Source of the DNA: Baffinella frigidus
Lineage: Eukaryota > Cryptophyceae > Cryptomonadales > Baffinellaceae
Reading direction: 5' to 3'
NCBI GenBank assembly: GCA_026770585.1
Contig: MU646611.1
Coordinates: forward strand, 424,458 to 447,763
Length of the DNA stretch: 23,306 bases
The notes under the pieces are model-generated. The model had not been told where the DNA came from, did not search any database, and worked only from the letters and a program-made list of their open reading frames with translations. Positions 15,080 through 22,228 of this stretch are shown here, piece after piece; the stretch's first letter is position 1; every line of letters begins with the position of its first letter. A program made the translations under genes and the position numbers.

Positions 15080-15577
15080 ATCCGGGAACAAGTATTTTTC
15101 TTTTATTTCTGCTAGGGCGATTTCGATGTTTTCCCTTAGAATATTTTTTAAAATTGTCCGCCCAAAAAGTTAGGAACGTCATCTGAAAGGGCTCGGAAAG
15201 TTTTTGCTTGGATGTGGTCTCAGATTTTTGCTGGGCCATCGGGAAGGGCCCCTTTGGAGGGGCGCAAAATGTCGGTTTGTATGAAAATTACTACACAGCC
15301 TTCCAAATCGCATTTTTACAATTCATTTGATTTCCATTTTAAAATGAATCTTTTTGAAACTGTGTAGTAATTTTCACAGGATCTTCATTTTGCGCCCCTC
15401 CGAGGGGGCCCTTCCCGATGGCCCAGCAAAAATCTGAGACCACATCCAAGCAAAAACTTTCCGAGCCCTTTCAGATGACGTTCCCAACTTTTTGGGCGGA
15501 CAATTTTAAAAAAATTCTAAAGGGAAAACCTCGAAATCGCCCTAGCAGAAATAAAAGAAAAATACTTGTTCCCGGAT
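15080..15577. mobile_element. 498-bp long inverted-repeat element
   Basis: ATCCGGGAACAAGTATTTTT at the left is complementary to the right end (15558-15577), and the pairing continues inward with few mismatches for roughly 200 bases per arm (for example GCCCAAAAAGTT with AACTTTTTGGGC, CTGGGCCATCGGGAAGGGCC with its complement). The loop region is AT-rich with TACTACACAG/CTGTGTAGTA. It encodes no obvious protein. It looks like a foldback transposon. The short CCCAGACAGCG after it resembles GCGACAGTCTC before it. Confidence 0.8.
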
Positions 15578-15585
15578 TAAGTCCC

Positions 15586-15638
15586 AGACAGCGATGCTCT
15601 CCAACGCGGTGGGGATGACGGTCACGGTTCTGATGCTC
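15586..15638 (+). pseudogene. Upstream 5' echo of exon 19
   Basis: Reads AMLSNAVGMTVTVLML and stop, matching AMPGNAVGKTSTVLMI of exon 19. The long inverted-repeat element abuts its upstream side. Confidence 0.7.
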
Positions 15639-15640
15639 TA

Positions 15641-15807
15641 GCCAGTCACCTAACCAGAGTCAGTTCTAGACAGTCACCTACCCAGAGTCAGTTCCTAGAC
15701 AGTCATCTACCCAGAGTCAGTTCTAGACAGTCACCTTCCAAGGGTCAGTTCTAGACAGTCACCTTCCAAGGGTCGGTTCTAGACAGTCTCCTACCCAGGG
15801 TCAGTTA
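15641..15807. repeat. 32-bp tandem repeat, about five copies
   Basis: Unit GACAGTCACCTACCCAGAGT followed by CAGTTCTA. Two sub-types (CTACCCAGAG, CTTCCAAGGG). Confidence 0.85.
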
Positions 15808-15857
15808 ACACCGAGGTTACAACTTACCCGAAGATACACGGTGCTTTCCCGTGACGC

Positions 15858-15900
15858 AGTCCCTATCGGCGATGCTCCGTGTGGCAGATGTGGGCAGCAG
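15858..15900 (+). pseudogene. Second 5' echo of exon 19
   Basis: After GACGCAG reads SLSAMLRVADVGSR, weakly matching the start of exon 19. Low information. Confidence 0.35.
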
Positions 15901-15949
15901 GGTGTATCACAACCCTAACCCTGACCTCTAACCCCTGAAATCCTGACAG

Positions 15950-16081
15950 GGGTTGGAAGCGATGCCTGGAAATGCGGTGGGCAAGACGTCCACGGTGCTG
16001 ATGATCCCGGCGCTCTCGCTCATCGCGGGGAGGGTGTACACCGCGTCTGTCACTGCCAAGCATAAGGACGCCGCCGCGCTG
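15950..16081 (+). CDS. Exon 19: REJ strand block
   Basis: 44 codons, phase 0 both ends, acceptor TCCTGACAG, donor GTATCG. Reads GLEAMPGNAVGKTSTVLMIP, then ALSLIAGRVYTASVTAKHKD, then AAAL. L-x-IPA-x-SL-x-AG-x-x-Y-x-x-x-VTA matches the strand before the REJ 'A-x-V-x-V' segment. Two possible 5' echoes upstream and at least four 3' echoes downstream. Confidence 0.88.
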
Positions 16082-16792
16082 GTATCGACTCTCTCTCTCT
16101 GTCTCTCTCAGTCGCTGTCTCTCTCTCTGCCCATGTGTCTGTCTCTTTCTCTGTCGCTGTGACTCTCTATGTACCTCTTTGTGTCTCTCGCCCGCTCTCT
16201 CTATCTCGTCACTGTCAAGCACACAATAGATGTATAGACTATGCCCCGTGTGCGTGGCGTGGTGTACACGGTTCACGCGTGCTGATGCTCCCGGCGCTCT
16301 CGCTCATCGCGGGGAGGGTGTACTCCGCGTCTGTCACTGCCACGCATAAGGACGCCGCCGCACTGGTATCGACTGTTTCTCTCTTTCTCTCGCTCGCTCT
16401 CTCTCTCTCCCACACATACACACACAGGCTCTCTCTCTATGTCTCCCTTTCTCTGTCTCTCGCGCTCTCTCTCTCTCTCTCGCTCTCTCTCTCTCGTCAC
16501 TGACAAACACAAGGACGCCGCCGCGTTGATATAATCTCTCTCTGTCTCTCTCTCTCTGTCTCTCTCTCTCTTTCTCCCCTTCTTTCTCTCTCTGTCGCTC
16601 TCTCTCTCTCTATTTCGCGTCACTGCCAAGCATAAGGACACCGCCGCGCTGGTATAGACTGTCTCTCTCGCTCGCTTCCTCTCTCTGTCTCTCTCGCCCT
16701 CTCTCCATCTCTCTCTTTCTCCCTCTCATTGTCGCTCTCTCTCTCCCCCCACCTCTATCCCTGGTTTTAACTAAGGTCTCTCTCAATCGCAG
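16082..16792 (+). repeat. (CT)n intron with four 3' echoes of exon 19
   Basis: Donor-side copies at about 16207-16231, 16280-16365 (SLIAGRVYSASVTATHKDAA and intact GTATCG donor), 16495-16529 (donor lost) and 16617-16651 (donor GTATAG). Each is followed by CTCTCT/CTGTCT runs, so the repeat unit is 'exon 3' end + GT + CT-run'. Minus-strand open frames rich in Arg-Glu here are artefacts of the microsatellite. Confidence 0.8.
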
Positions 16793-16861
16793 TCGGCGAA
16801 AGCGACGGTGACAATCGAAGTGGACCGGAGCGCGCCGGTCGCGGTCATCAACGGACACTCC
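16793..16861 (+). pseudogene. Upstream 5' echo of exon 20
   Basis: After ATCGCAG reads SAKATVTIEVDRSAPVAVIN then GHS, identical to exon 20, then runs into a CT microsatellite. Identity at the DNA level suggests a recent event. Acceptor present, donor absent. Confidence 0.85.
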
Positions 16862-17028
16862 TCGCTGTCTCTCTCTGTCTGGCTGTCTCTGTCTCACTGT
16901 CTCTCTGTATCTGCCTCTCTATGTCTCTCTCTCTCTCGCTCGCTCTCTTTCTTTCTCTCTCTCTCTCTCACACACGCACACACTATACCTGGTGCTAACT
17001 AACCTCTCTCTCTTTCTCTCTATCGCAG

Positions 17029-17135
17029 TCGGCGAAAGCGACGGTGACAATCGAAGTGGACCGGAGCGCGCCGGTCGCGGTCATCAACGGACACTCCCGC
17101 GCCGAACCCGCCACCAAGAAACTCGTCCTCTCAGG
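17029..17135 (+). CDS. Exon 20: REJ central strand
   Basis: 35 codons plus two bases, acceptor TATCGCAG, donor GTGCGT. Reads SAKATVTIEVDRSAPVAVIN then GHSRAEPATKKLVLS. S-x-x-TVT-x-EVDRS-x-P-VAVI-x-G followed by L-x-LSG is among the most conserved REJ stretches. One 5' echo upstream and three 3' echoes downstream. Confidence 0.92.
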
Positions 17136-17275
17136 GTGCGTGGACCCGCAACAATTTTTTATTTTTATGTTGTGACGAGATTTGCTGCCTTCTTGTGTGT
17201 GGTTCGGTGAGGTTGCGTCCTCATGTGTGGTTCGGTAGGGATGTTTCCTTTTTTTGGAGTTGGTTGCATGATTCT

Positions 17276-17629
17276 TCGAAGTGGATCGGAGCGCGCCGGT
17301 CGCGGTCATCAACGGACACTCCCGCGCTGAACCCGCCACCAAGAAACTCGTGCTATCCGGGTACTTAGATCCCCAAACTGGTTGACTTTGATTTTTTTTG
17401 ATGGCGTGTCGAGATTTTATGCCGTCTTGTGTGTGCCAAGAAACTCGTTGCATCCGGGTACTTCTACTTCTCTCGCAGTCTATTTGGGCTCACCGATTTG
17501 GTGGGCCCGGGCTCTTTCCCGCTCAAAAGTTGACGAATGTCAACTTGAGAATAGTCTGTCAAGAGGGCGGTCGCGGCCATCAACGGACTCGCGTGCAGAA
17601 CCCGCCCCCAAGGAACTCGCCCTGTCCGG
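17276..17629 (+). pseudogene. Three downstream 3' echoes of exon 20
   Basis: 17276-17360 starts in the EVDRSAPVAVINGHSRAEPA region and ends TATCCGG before GTACTT. 17434-17457 keeps CCAAGAAACTCGTTGCATCC. 17566-17629 is frameshifted, ending GTCCGG before GTATTT. Following intron text (TTAGAT-CCAAACTG) is shared by the first and last. Confidence 0.8.
17476..17564. mobile_element. MITE-1 copy e (truncated)
   Basis: CTATTTGGGCTCACC, CCCGGGCTCTTTCCCGCTC and GTCAACTTGAGAATAGTCTG shared with copies b-d. Ends decayed. Confidence 0.55.
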
Positions 17630-17815
17630 GTATTTAGATTACCAAACTGATTTGCTTTCCACCCAGAGGGCTTAGGAGCGAATTTCACCCGGATTTCCGG
17701 GTCAAGTCCGGGTGAATGTCCAGTTATTCCCTTGCAATGGACAAGGTTTGTACCAGGGAAACAGAAAACGAGCCCGCCTCGGTACGGTCGGAGTCCTCAA
17801 AGGTGCGCGTCCGTA

Positions 17816-17880
17816 GGGCACAATTGTATGACCCGGATGTATCGACCGCGGAGAACCTCGTAGCTCTCCGACACGATTTT
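17816..17880 (+). pseudogene. Upstream 5' echo of exon 21
   Basis: After CCGTAG reads AQLYDPDVSTAENLVAL, matching AQSYDPDLSPAANLAG of exon 21, then stops where a foldback element begins. Confidence 0.75.
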
Positions 17881-17890
17881 AATCTATTAT

Positions 17891-18063
17891 GAATTCAATA
17901 GGGTAATGGACTAAAAATGGGGTAGTTAGGCCTACGGAATTGCCTAGGACCTCCTACTGTAGGCCAAAATTGTAGGACTTTTTGGTCATAAGAGCCCTAC
18001 GGCCTACGGTAGGCAATACCGTAGGCCTAACTACCCCATGTTTAGTCCGTTGACCTATGAAAT
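17891..18063. mobile_element. Foldback element between exon 21 copies
   Basis: GGGGTAGTTAGGCCTACGG and GGACTAAA on the left pair with CCGTAGGCCTAACTACCCC and TTTAGTCC on the right. Arms are about 45-50 bases. The centre carries CCTACGGTAGGCAATACCGTAG. No coding potential. Confidence 0.75.
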
Positions 18064-18121
18064 TGGTTACCAATTATTCATCGGTGCCTGGTCGTTTTGC
18101 TTACGTGATGACGTGGCGCAG

Positions 18122-18225
18122 GGCGCAATCTTACGACCCGGATCTATCACCCGCGGCGAACCTCGCTGGCTCTTCGACTCTCTCCTATGAGTGGTCCTGC
18201 GTCGGCGAACGAGACTCTTTCCCAG
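18122..18225 (+). CDS. Exon 21: REJ 'SYDPD...LSYEWSC' strand
   Basis: One base, 34 codons, one base. Acceptor GTGGCGCAG, donor GTATCT. Reads AQSYDPDLSPAANLAGSSTL then SYEWSCVGERDSFP. Joined to exon 20 it gives LVLSG-AQSYDPD, and LSYEWSC is the diagnostic Trp-Cys strand of REJ domains. The strongest single-family exon in the window. Confidence 0.93.
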
Positions 18226-18656
18226 GTATCTCTCTCTCTTGCGCGCGCGCCCTGTCTCTCTGTCGCTCGCTCTCTCTCTCTCTCTCGCACACACACACAC
18301 ATTCACGTGTATGTACCAAGTTTCTACTCAAACTCCGAAGCCTGCCTTTCGATTTCGGGGATACCTTGGCTTCAACGGCTCCAATTCCCACACTTGGACG
18401 AAAATGCCGGGGGATGGGGGGTGACTTTTACCCTGTATACAACCAGTTTTAGCATTCTCTTGGTTGAAATGATGGAAGGTTCTTTTACTCTGCATACAAC
18501 CAGTTTCAGCATTCTCCTGGCCGAAATGATGGAAGGTTCAGGTGGTTGAGTAGATCGCATCCAATGTCGTATCACGTGTCACGTCCAGGGTCGTCGTCAA
18601 GTAAAGGTCCTTTGGACGTGGACTCACTGGCACACCCTGACAGCGCGGTGTCGCAG
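18226..18656. repeat. (CT)n intron with a 57-bp tandem duplication
   Basis: CT/GC/CA-rich run at 18226-18305. At about 18422-18540 a 57-bp unit (CATACAACCAGTTT-AGCATTCTC, GAAATGATGGAAGGTTC) is present twice and stays open in one frame (FTLYTTSFSILLVEMMEGS and a second copy). No acceptor/donor pair or domain supports it as an exon. Confidence 0.6.
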
Positions 18657-18720
18657 GCGTGATCACGCCGTGCGTGGAGCTAAACGCGGACTTCTTGTTC
18701 TTCCCGAACAACTTAGTGCG
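18657..18720 (+). pseudogene. Upstream 5' echo of exon 22
   Basis: After GTGTCGCAG reads VITPCVELNADFLFFPNNLV then diverges. Three substitutions from exon 22. A (CT)n run follows (18755-18812). Confidence 0.8.
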
Positions 18721-18754
18721 ACTCGAGACTCGTGCACCCTTTCAGGACCGAGTT

Positions 18755-18789
<35 letters not shown>

Positions 18790-18854
18790 CGCTCGCTCTC
18801 TCTCTCTCTGATGACGCACCCTGAAGACACTGGCACCTCTCCTCTGTCTCGCAG

Positions 18855-18937
18855 GCGTGATCACGCCGTGCGAGGAGCTGAACGCGGACTTCTTGTTCTC
18901 CCCGAACAACTTAGTGCGCTCGCCTTCGATCCTGCAG
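18855..18937 (+). CDS. Exon 22: REJ segment with Cys
   Basis: Two bases plus 27 codons, acceptor GTCTCGCAG, donor GTTTGG. Reads VITPCEELNADFLFSPNNLV then RSPSILQ. Follows the PG-x-x-x-PC Cys expected after the REJ WSC strand. Phase fits exons 21 and 23. A 3' echo (GCTCGCATTCGGTCCTCCAG) ends at 19061. Confidence 0.85.
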
Positions 18938-18947
18938 GTTTGGGGTG

Positions 18948-18960
18948 TGGGATTTAGGGT

Positions 18961-18998
<38 letters not shown>

Positions 18999-19070
18999 AG
19001 GTTGAAGGTTGAGGTCCTCACCACGGGACGGGTATCTGCGCGCTCGCATTCGGTCCTCCAGGTCAGGGTT
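18948..19070 (+). repeat. G-rich telomere-like run and 3' echo of exon 22
   Basis: GGGTTGA heptamers (18957-19010) put the G-rich strand on +, against the general bias. The donor-side echo of exon 22 (about 19039-19061) follows, with GTCAGG as donor. Confidence 0.75.
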
Positions 19071-19084
19071 GCCACCACGGGTGT

Positions 19085-19213
19085 CTAAACACCAAACACC
19101 AAACAACAAACAACACACGACACACAACAAACACCAAACACCAAACACCAAACACCAAACACCAAACACCAAAGCACCAAACCGCAACCCCCAAACCGCA
19201 AACCCCAAACCCT
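19085..19213. repeat. ACCAAAC array
   Basis: Uniform ACACCAA heptamers at 19087-19175, then mixed CCCCAAA/CCGCAAA, ending CCTCAACCAG at exon 23. A variant shared only with the introns at 20840 and 21530. Confidence 0.85.
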
Positions 19214-19220
19214 CAACCAG

Positions 19221-19283
19221 CCGAGCGGAACCTTACCCCTCCCGTGGTTCAACGCCGACTACCGCTACACCTTCACGCTCGTG
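19221..19283 (+). CDS. Exon 23: REJ 'YRYTFTLVV' strand
   Basis: 21 codons, phase 0 both ends, donor GTATGC. Reads PSGTLPLPWFNADYRYTFTL then V. With exon 24 it gives YTFTLV-VTRAG, matching the REJ 'Y-x-F-x-L-x-V' strand. Confidence 0.85.
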
Positions 19284-19287
19284 GTAT

Positions 19288-19545
19288 GCACCCATAACCC
19301 TCAACCCTAAATCCTAAACCCTAAACCCTAAACCCTAACACCTCATCACTAAACCCTCAACACTCAACATCAAACCCTAAACCCTAAACCCTAAACCCTA
19401 AACCCTGAACCCTGAACCCTACACCCTACACCCTAAACCCTAAACCCTAAACCCTAAACCCTAAACCCTAACCCCCAAAACCCAAACCCGAAACCCGAAA
19501 CTCTAAACCCTAAACCTGAAATCCTCAACCCAAACCCCTCACCAG
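19288..19545. repeat. Telomere-like intron array
   Basis: Long CCCTAAA runs (for example 19375-19405, 19432-19470), then CCCGAAA, ending CTCACCAG at exon 24. Confidence 0.9.
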
Positions 19546-19602
19546 GTCACGCGGGCGGGTGTCGGCGCATATCCCGCCAAGAGCCACACCACCTCCATCG
19601 AT
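19546..19602 (+). CDS. Exon 24: REJ segment
   Basis: 19 codons, phase 0 both ends, donor GTAAGC (canonical). Reads VTRAGVGAYPAKSHTTSID. Follows YTFTLV in frame. Confidence 0.82.
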
Positions 19603-19725
19603 GTAAGCCCTAAACCCTAAACCCTGAATCCTGCACCGCAAACCGCAAACCCCAAACATCGTTGCCCTCAAAACGTTCCCAAATCCTTGGGCTCAAAACG
19701 TGCTCAAAACGTTGCTCGTTCGCAG
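19603..19725. other. Intron with CAAAACG direct repeats
   Basis: Short telomere-like patch, then CTCAAAACGTT repeated three times before the acceptor TTGCTCGTTCGCAG. Confidence 0.45.
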
Positions 19726-19770
19726 ATCTACCTGTTCCTCGACAACTTCCCGCAACTTCCGATGCAATCT
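19726..19770 (+). pseudogene. Upstream 5' echo of exon 25
   Basis: Reads IYLFLDNFPQLPMQSA, two substitutions from IYLFLDEFPQLLMQ, then diverges. Shares TTGCTCGT-CGCAG with the exon 25 acceptor. Confidence 0.75.
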
Positions 19771-20008
19771 GCACATATGTGTGTTTCTGACCGATTATCT
19801 GGATCATGACGCACGCCAGATAGGGCATCATGGACGCCAGCCGTCCTTGTACTGCTGTCACGTCCCGAAAGTAGTACCGGGCTGTAACAAGGCGGTACAA
19901 AAAGGTACAAGCCGGTACAAAAAGTTACTACCGTCACGTCCAAATGAGCCGTCCATCTAACATATATAGGCCACACACACAAGAATTTTCATGCTGAGCG
20001 AACGCAAG
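19771..20008. other. Unassigned intron stretch
   Basis: Contains a GGTACAAAAAG direct repeat at about 19892-19927. No coding signal. Confidence 0.3.
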
Positions 20009-20096
20009 GCACGTACACGACAGTCAAGGTCGATATTCGACCTTGGCTTTCAGGTAACAGAACGGTTCACGTATTAACCTCTTCGCTCGGCAGCGG
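20009..20096. repeat. Hairpin-bearing repeat, copy 1
   Basis: GACAGTC precedes an 11-bp stem with a TAT loop (20023-20033 with 20037-20047), then TTTCAGGTAA and CTCTTCGCTCGGCAGCGG. The copy at 21074-21168 has the same flanks but a different stem sequence. Confidence 0.75.
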
Positions 20097-20105
20097 TAGG
20101 GCCCC

Positions 20106-20313
20106 TATTGTCGCAATGGGCTTCGCGCGGAATCGAGATCAGGTCAGGAAATCAGTTTTTTTCCTCAAAAACGGACTTTTATGCTATCTTAGGTATGGTT
20201 TTTATCTCAAAATAGCATCTCCCACCCATAAGATGACACAAAAAGGCAAAAAAATGGGAAAATGTTGCTGACCTGACCTCGATTTTTTCCGCGCGGAGCC
20301 CCTTTCGACAATA
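20106..20313. mobile_element. TA-flanked foldback element, copy 2
   Basis: TA-TTGTCGCAATGGGCTTCGCG at left and CCGCGCGGAGCCCCTTTCG-ACAA-TA at right. The inner arms AATCGAGATCAGGTCAG and CTGACCTGACCTCGATT also pair. Related to copy 1 at 8781 by termini and by the GCGCGGAATT block. Confidence 0.75.
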
Positions 20314-20351
20314 ACACCGAGAAGTTTCCTGAGAGAAATCGCGGTGCGCAG

Positions 20352-20360
20352 ATCTACCTT
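20352..20360 (+). pseudogene. Very short 5' echo of exon 25
   Basis: GTGCGCAG-ATCTACCTT, then unrelated. A minimal acceptor-side fragment. Confidence 0.4.
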
Positions 20361-20444
20361 GATTACACTCACGTGTTTATCACACTTTGAACGATGTGAT
20401 AAAAAGCTCTCAAATCTACTGCTCACACCGTTGCTCGTGCGCAG

Positions 20445-20528
20445 ATCTACCTGTTCCTGGACGAGTTCCCGCAGCTCTTGATGCAACCCCGTCCGGCTGG
20501 AAAACATAACCCCGGCAAGGCGCTCACG
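20445..20528 (+). CDS. Exon 25: REJ segment
   Basis: 28 codons, phase 0 both ends, acceptor CGTGCGCAG, donor GTACGT. Reads IYLFLDEFPQLLMQPRPAGK then HNPGKALT. Phase and order agree with REJ; the segment itself is less conserved. It has 5' echoes upstream (19726, 20352) and 3' echoes downstream (20574, 20701). Confidence 0.82.
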
Positions 20529-20573
20529 GTACGTTCGCCACAACTTTGTTTCTCTATAACACTTGTACCCCTT

Positions 20574-20750
20574 CATGAAAACACGACCCCGGGAGGTCGC
20601 TCACGGTAACCGTGACTGTAAGGACAACAGCGAAACCATACACTATAGTAAGCACAACAGATGCCAGCACAACAGATAAACCATACTACGTATGCATCCT
20701 CGTCTGGCTGGAAAACACGATCCCGACACGACCCCGGCAAGGCGCTCACG
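20574..20750 (+). pseudogene. Downstream 3' echoes of exon 25
   Basis: 20574-20606 (AAAACACGACCCCGGGAGGTC, ending CTCACG before GTAACC) and 20701-20750 (CGTCTGGCTGGAAAACACGA, ending CTCACG before GTCAAG). Donor sides only. Confidence 0.75.
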
Positions 20751-20835
20751 GTCAAGCCATACCCGAACCCCTACACCAAAATGTTACAACCTACACCTAA
20801 ATTGTGAACCCTAAATTTTCCAACCATAAACTCTT

Positions 20836-20957
20836 AACACCAAACACCAAACACCAAACACCAAACATCAAACACCAAACACCAAACACCCAACACCCAA
20901 TACCAAACACCCAACACCAAACACCATACACCAAACACCACACACTAAACATCAAAC
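20836..20957. repeat. CACCAAA array
   Basis: Uniform ACACCAA units, with CACCCAA and CATCAAA variants, ending in CCCTCAACCCTGACGCAG. Confidence 0.85.
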
Positions 20958-20974
20958 CCTCAACCCTGACGCAG

Positions 20975-21019
20975 GTGATCCCGTACATCACCGGAGCGTG
21001 GACGCTCAGCAAGAACCTG
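20975..21019 (+). pseudogene. Upstream 5' echo of exon 26
   Basis: Reads VIPYITGAWTLSKNL, two substitutions from exon 26, then turns into telomere-like CCCGAAA text. Acceptor CCTGACGCAG, no donor. Confidence 0.8.
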
Positions 21020-21073
21020 AACCCGAAACCCCAAGCCCTGAACCCCCACCCCCACCGTTGTCGAGCAAACTCG

Positions 21074-21168
21074 GCACATATAAGACAGTCATGTCCAGAA
21101 TCTGGACATGACTTTCAGGTAAAAGGACTTTGAACGTTTTACGGTGTTCCCTCTTCGCTCGGCAGCGG
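21074..21168. repeat. Hairpin-bearing repeat, copy 2
   Basis: GACAGTC, perfect 11-bp stem with AAT loop (21088-21098 with 21102-21112), TTTCAGGTAA and CTCTTCGCTCGGCAGCGG. See copy 1 at 20009. Confidence 0.75.
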
Positions 21169-21194
21169 ACCCTGAAACCTGTACCCGGACGCAG

Positions 21195-21257
21195 GTGATT
21201 GCGTATATCAGTGGAGCGTGGACGCTCAGCAAAAACCTCGTCTGGTCGACCACCCAG
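21195..21257 (+). CDS. Exon 26: REJ segment
   Basis: 21 codons, phase 0 both ends, acceptor CCGGACGCAG, donor GTTACG. Reads VIAYISGAWTLSKNLVWSTT then Q. Only this one of three copies has both acceptor and donor. Confidence 0.82.
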
Positions 21258-21400
21258 GTTACGAGTCCCCCACCCCACGGTTGACTACGGGGTCTTTTCA
21301 AAAGTCAAGTTGCCCCGTGGCGAGTTGACTTTAAGGCCTTTGCTGGTACATAAGTGGTGGATAAGATCCCTATATGCAGAGGGTCTTGGTTGTGCCGTAG

Positions 21401-21433
21401 CCCAGCAAAAACCTCGGCTGGTCCACCACGCAG
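21401..21433 (+). pseudogene. Downstream 3' echo of exon 26, donor lost
   Basis: CCCAGCAAAAACCTCGGCTG to ACCACGCAG reads PSKNLGWSTTQ, but the following bases are ATTGAG, so the donor is destroyed. Confidence 0.7.
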
Positions 21434-21483
21434 ATTGAGAACCCCCCCAATCGCCACGCGTGACTCAGACGGGAAACAACCAA

Positions 21484-21606
21484 CCTTAAACTCTGAACAC
21501 TAAACCTTGAACCCTAAACCACAAGCCCCAAACACCAAACACCAAACACCAAACACCAAACACCAAACACCAAACCCCAAACCCCACACCCCACAACCCA
21601 AACCAA
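21484..21606. repeat. CACCAAA array
   Basis: Uniform ACACCAA units at 21531-21575 flanked by CCCTAAA/CCCCAAA text. Confidence 0.8.
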
Positions 21607-21825
21607 GGTGACCTCGCACCGTCCTCGCACCCCGAGGCGTTCCGCATAGTGTTACCACAGGGCAAAACCCGCCCGGAAGATACCCAAAGTTCAAATAAAT
21701 ATCTAAATTCAAATCAGCCAAATGTGATATACATCACATAACCAAAGGGGGATTCAAATTCAATATTCCGTGCGATGTATTGTTTAGGTTATTTTAAATT
21801 AAATTCCCCGTACGTTGTGGCGCAG
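21607..21825. other. AT-rich intron tail
   Basis: AT content is clearly higher at 21680-21810 than elsewhere. It contains ATGTGAT-ATAC-ATCACAT (stem 7, loop 4). Ends at acceptor GTGGCGCAG of an exon 27 echo. Confidence 0.45.
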
Positions 21826-21876
21826 GGCGACGTTGCACCCTCAAGGCAGCAAGAAGCCTTCATCATGGATGCCGCG
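21826..21876 (+). pseudogene. Upstream 5' echo of exon 27
   Basis: Reads GDVAPSRQQEAFIMDAA, one substitution from exon 27, then TGTGTG text. It ends just where exon 27 goes on with PSFSLTV. Confidence 0.85.
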
Positions 21877-22001
21877 TGTGTGCTATTGTGTTATATTGTA
21901 AAGCAATTTCGAGTCTACGATGGCGAATTCCACCCTTAATATCGTACAAAACGGTATTTCAAATTGAAGCTGATTTCTCTGTTCCGGGCACTGGGGCGCA
22001 G

Positions 22002-22151
22002 GGCGACGTTGCGCCGTCGAGGCAGCCAGAAGCGTTCATCATGGATGCCGCGCCCTCCTTCTCGCTGACGGTCCTCCCAGACAAGCTGACGCCGGGCATG
22101 ACGTACAAGTTCCGGGCGTCGTGGGCGGAGAACACCCAAGCCTTCGCCGAG
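22002..22151 (+). CDS. Exon 27: REJ segment
   Basis: 50 codons, the longest exon, phase 0 both ends, acceptor GGGGCGCAG, donor GTCCGT. Begins GDVAPSRQPEAFIMDAAPSF, then SLTVLPDKLTPGMTYKFRAS, then WAENTQAFAE. L-x-PG-x-x-Y-x-FR-A matches the REJ 'L-x-P-x-x-x-Y-x-F-x-x' strand before the VNSPP segment. Confidence 0.9.
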
Positions 22152-22200
22152 GTCCGTAACCTTCCGAAACACATTCCAATTTTGGCACACCCAAGCGTTC

Positions 22201-22228
22201 GCTGGGGAACACCCAAGCTTTCGCCGAG
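22201..22228 (+). pseudogene. Downstream 3' echo of exon 27
   Basis: GGGGAACACCCAAGCTTTCG ends CCGAG before GTCCGT, the same donor as exon 27. A shorter trace (CACACCCAAGCGTTCGC) precedes it. Confidence 0.75.

Noticed and set aside
15641-15807. CRISPR-like repeat array
   Set aside because: Units are contiguous tandem copies without unique spacers, in eukaryotic intron sequence.
15863-16641. Arg/Glu-rich minus-strand frames and Ser/Leu-rich plus-strand frames
   Set aside because: Produced by (CT)n/(GA)n microsatellites, which are open in several frames.
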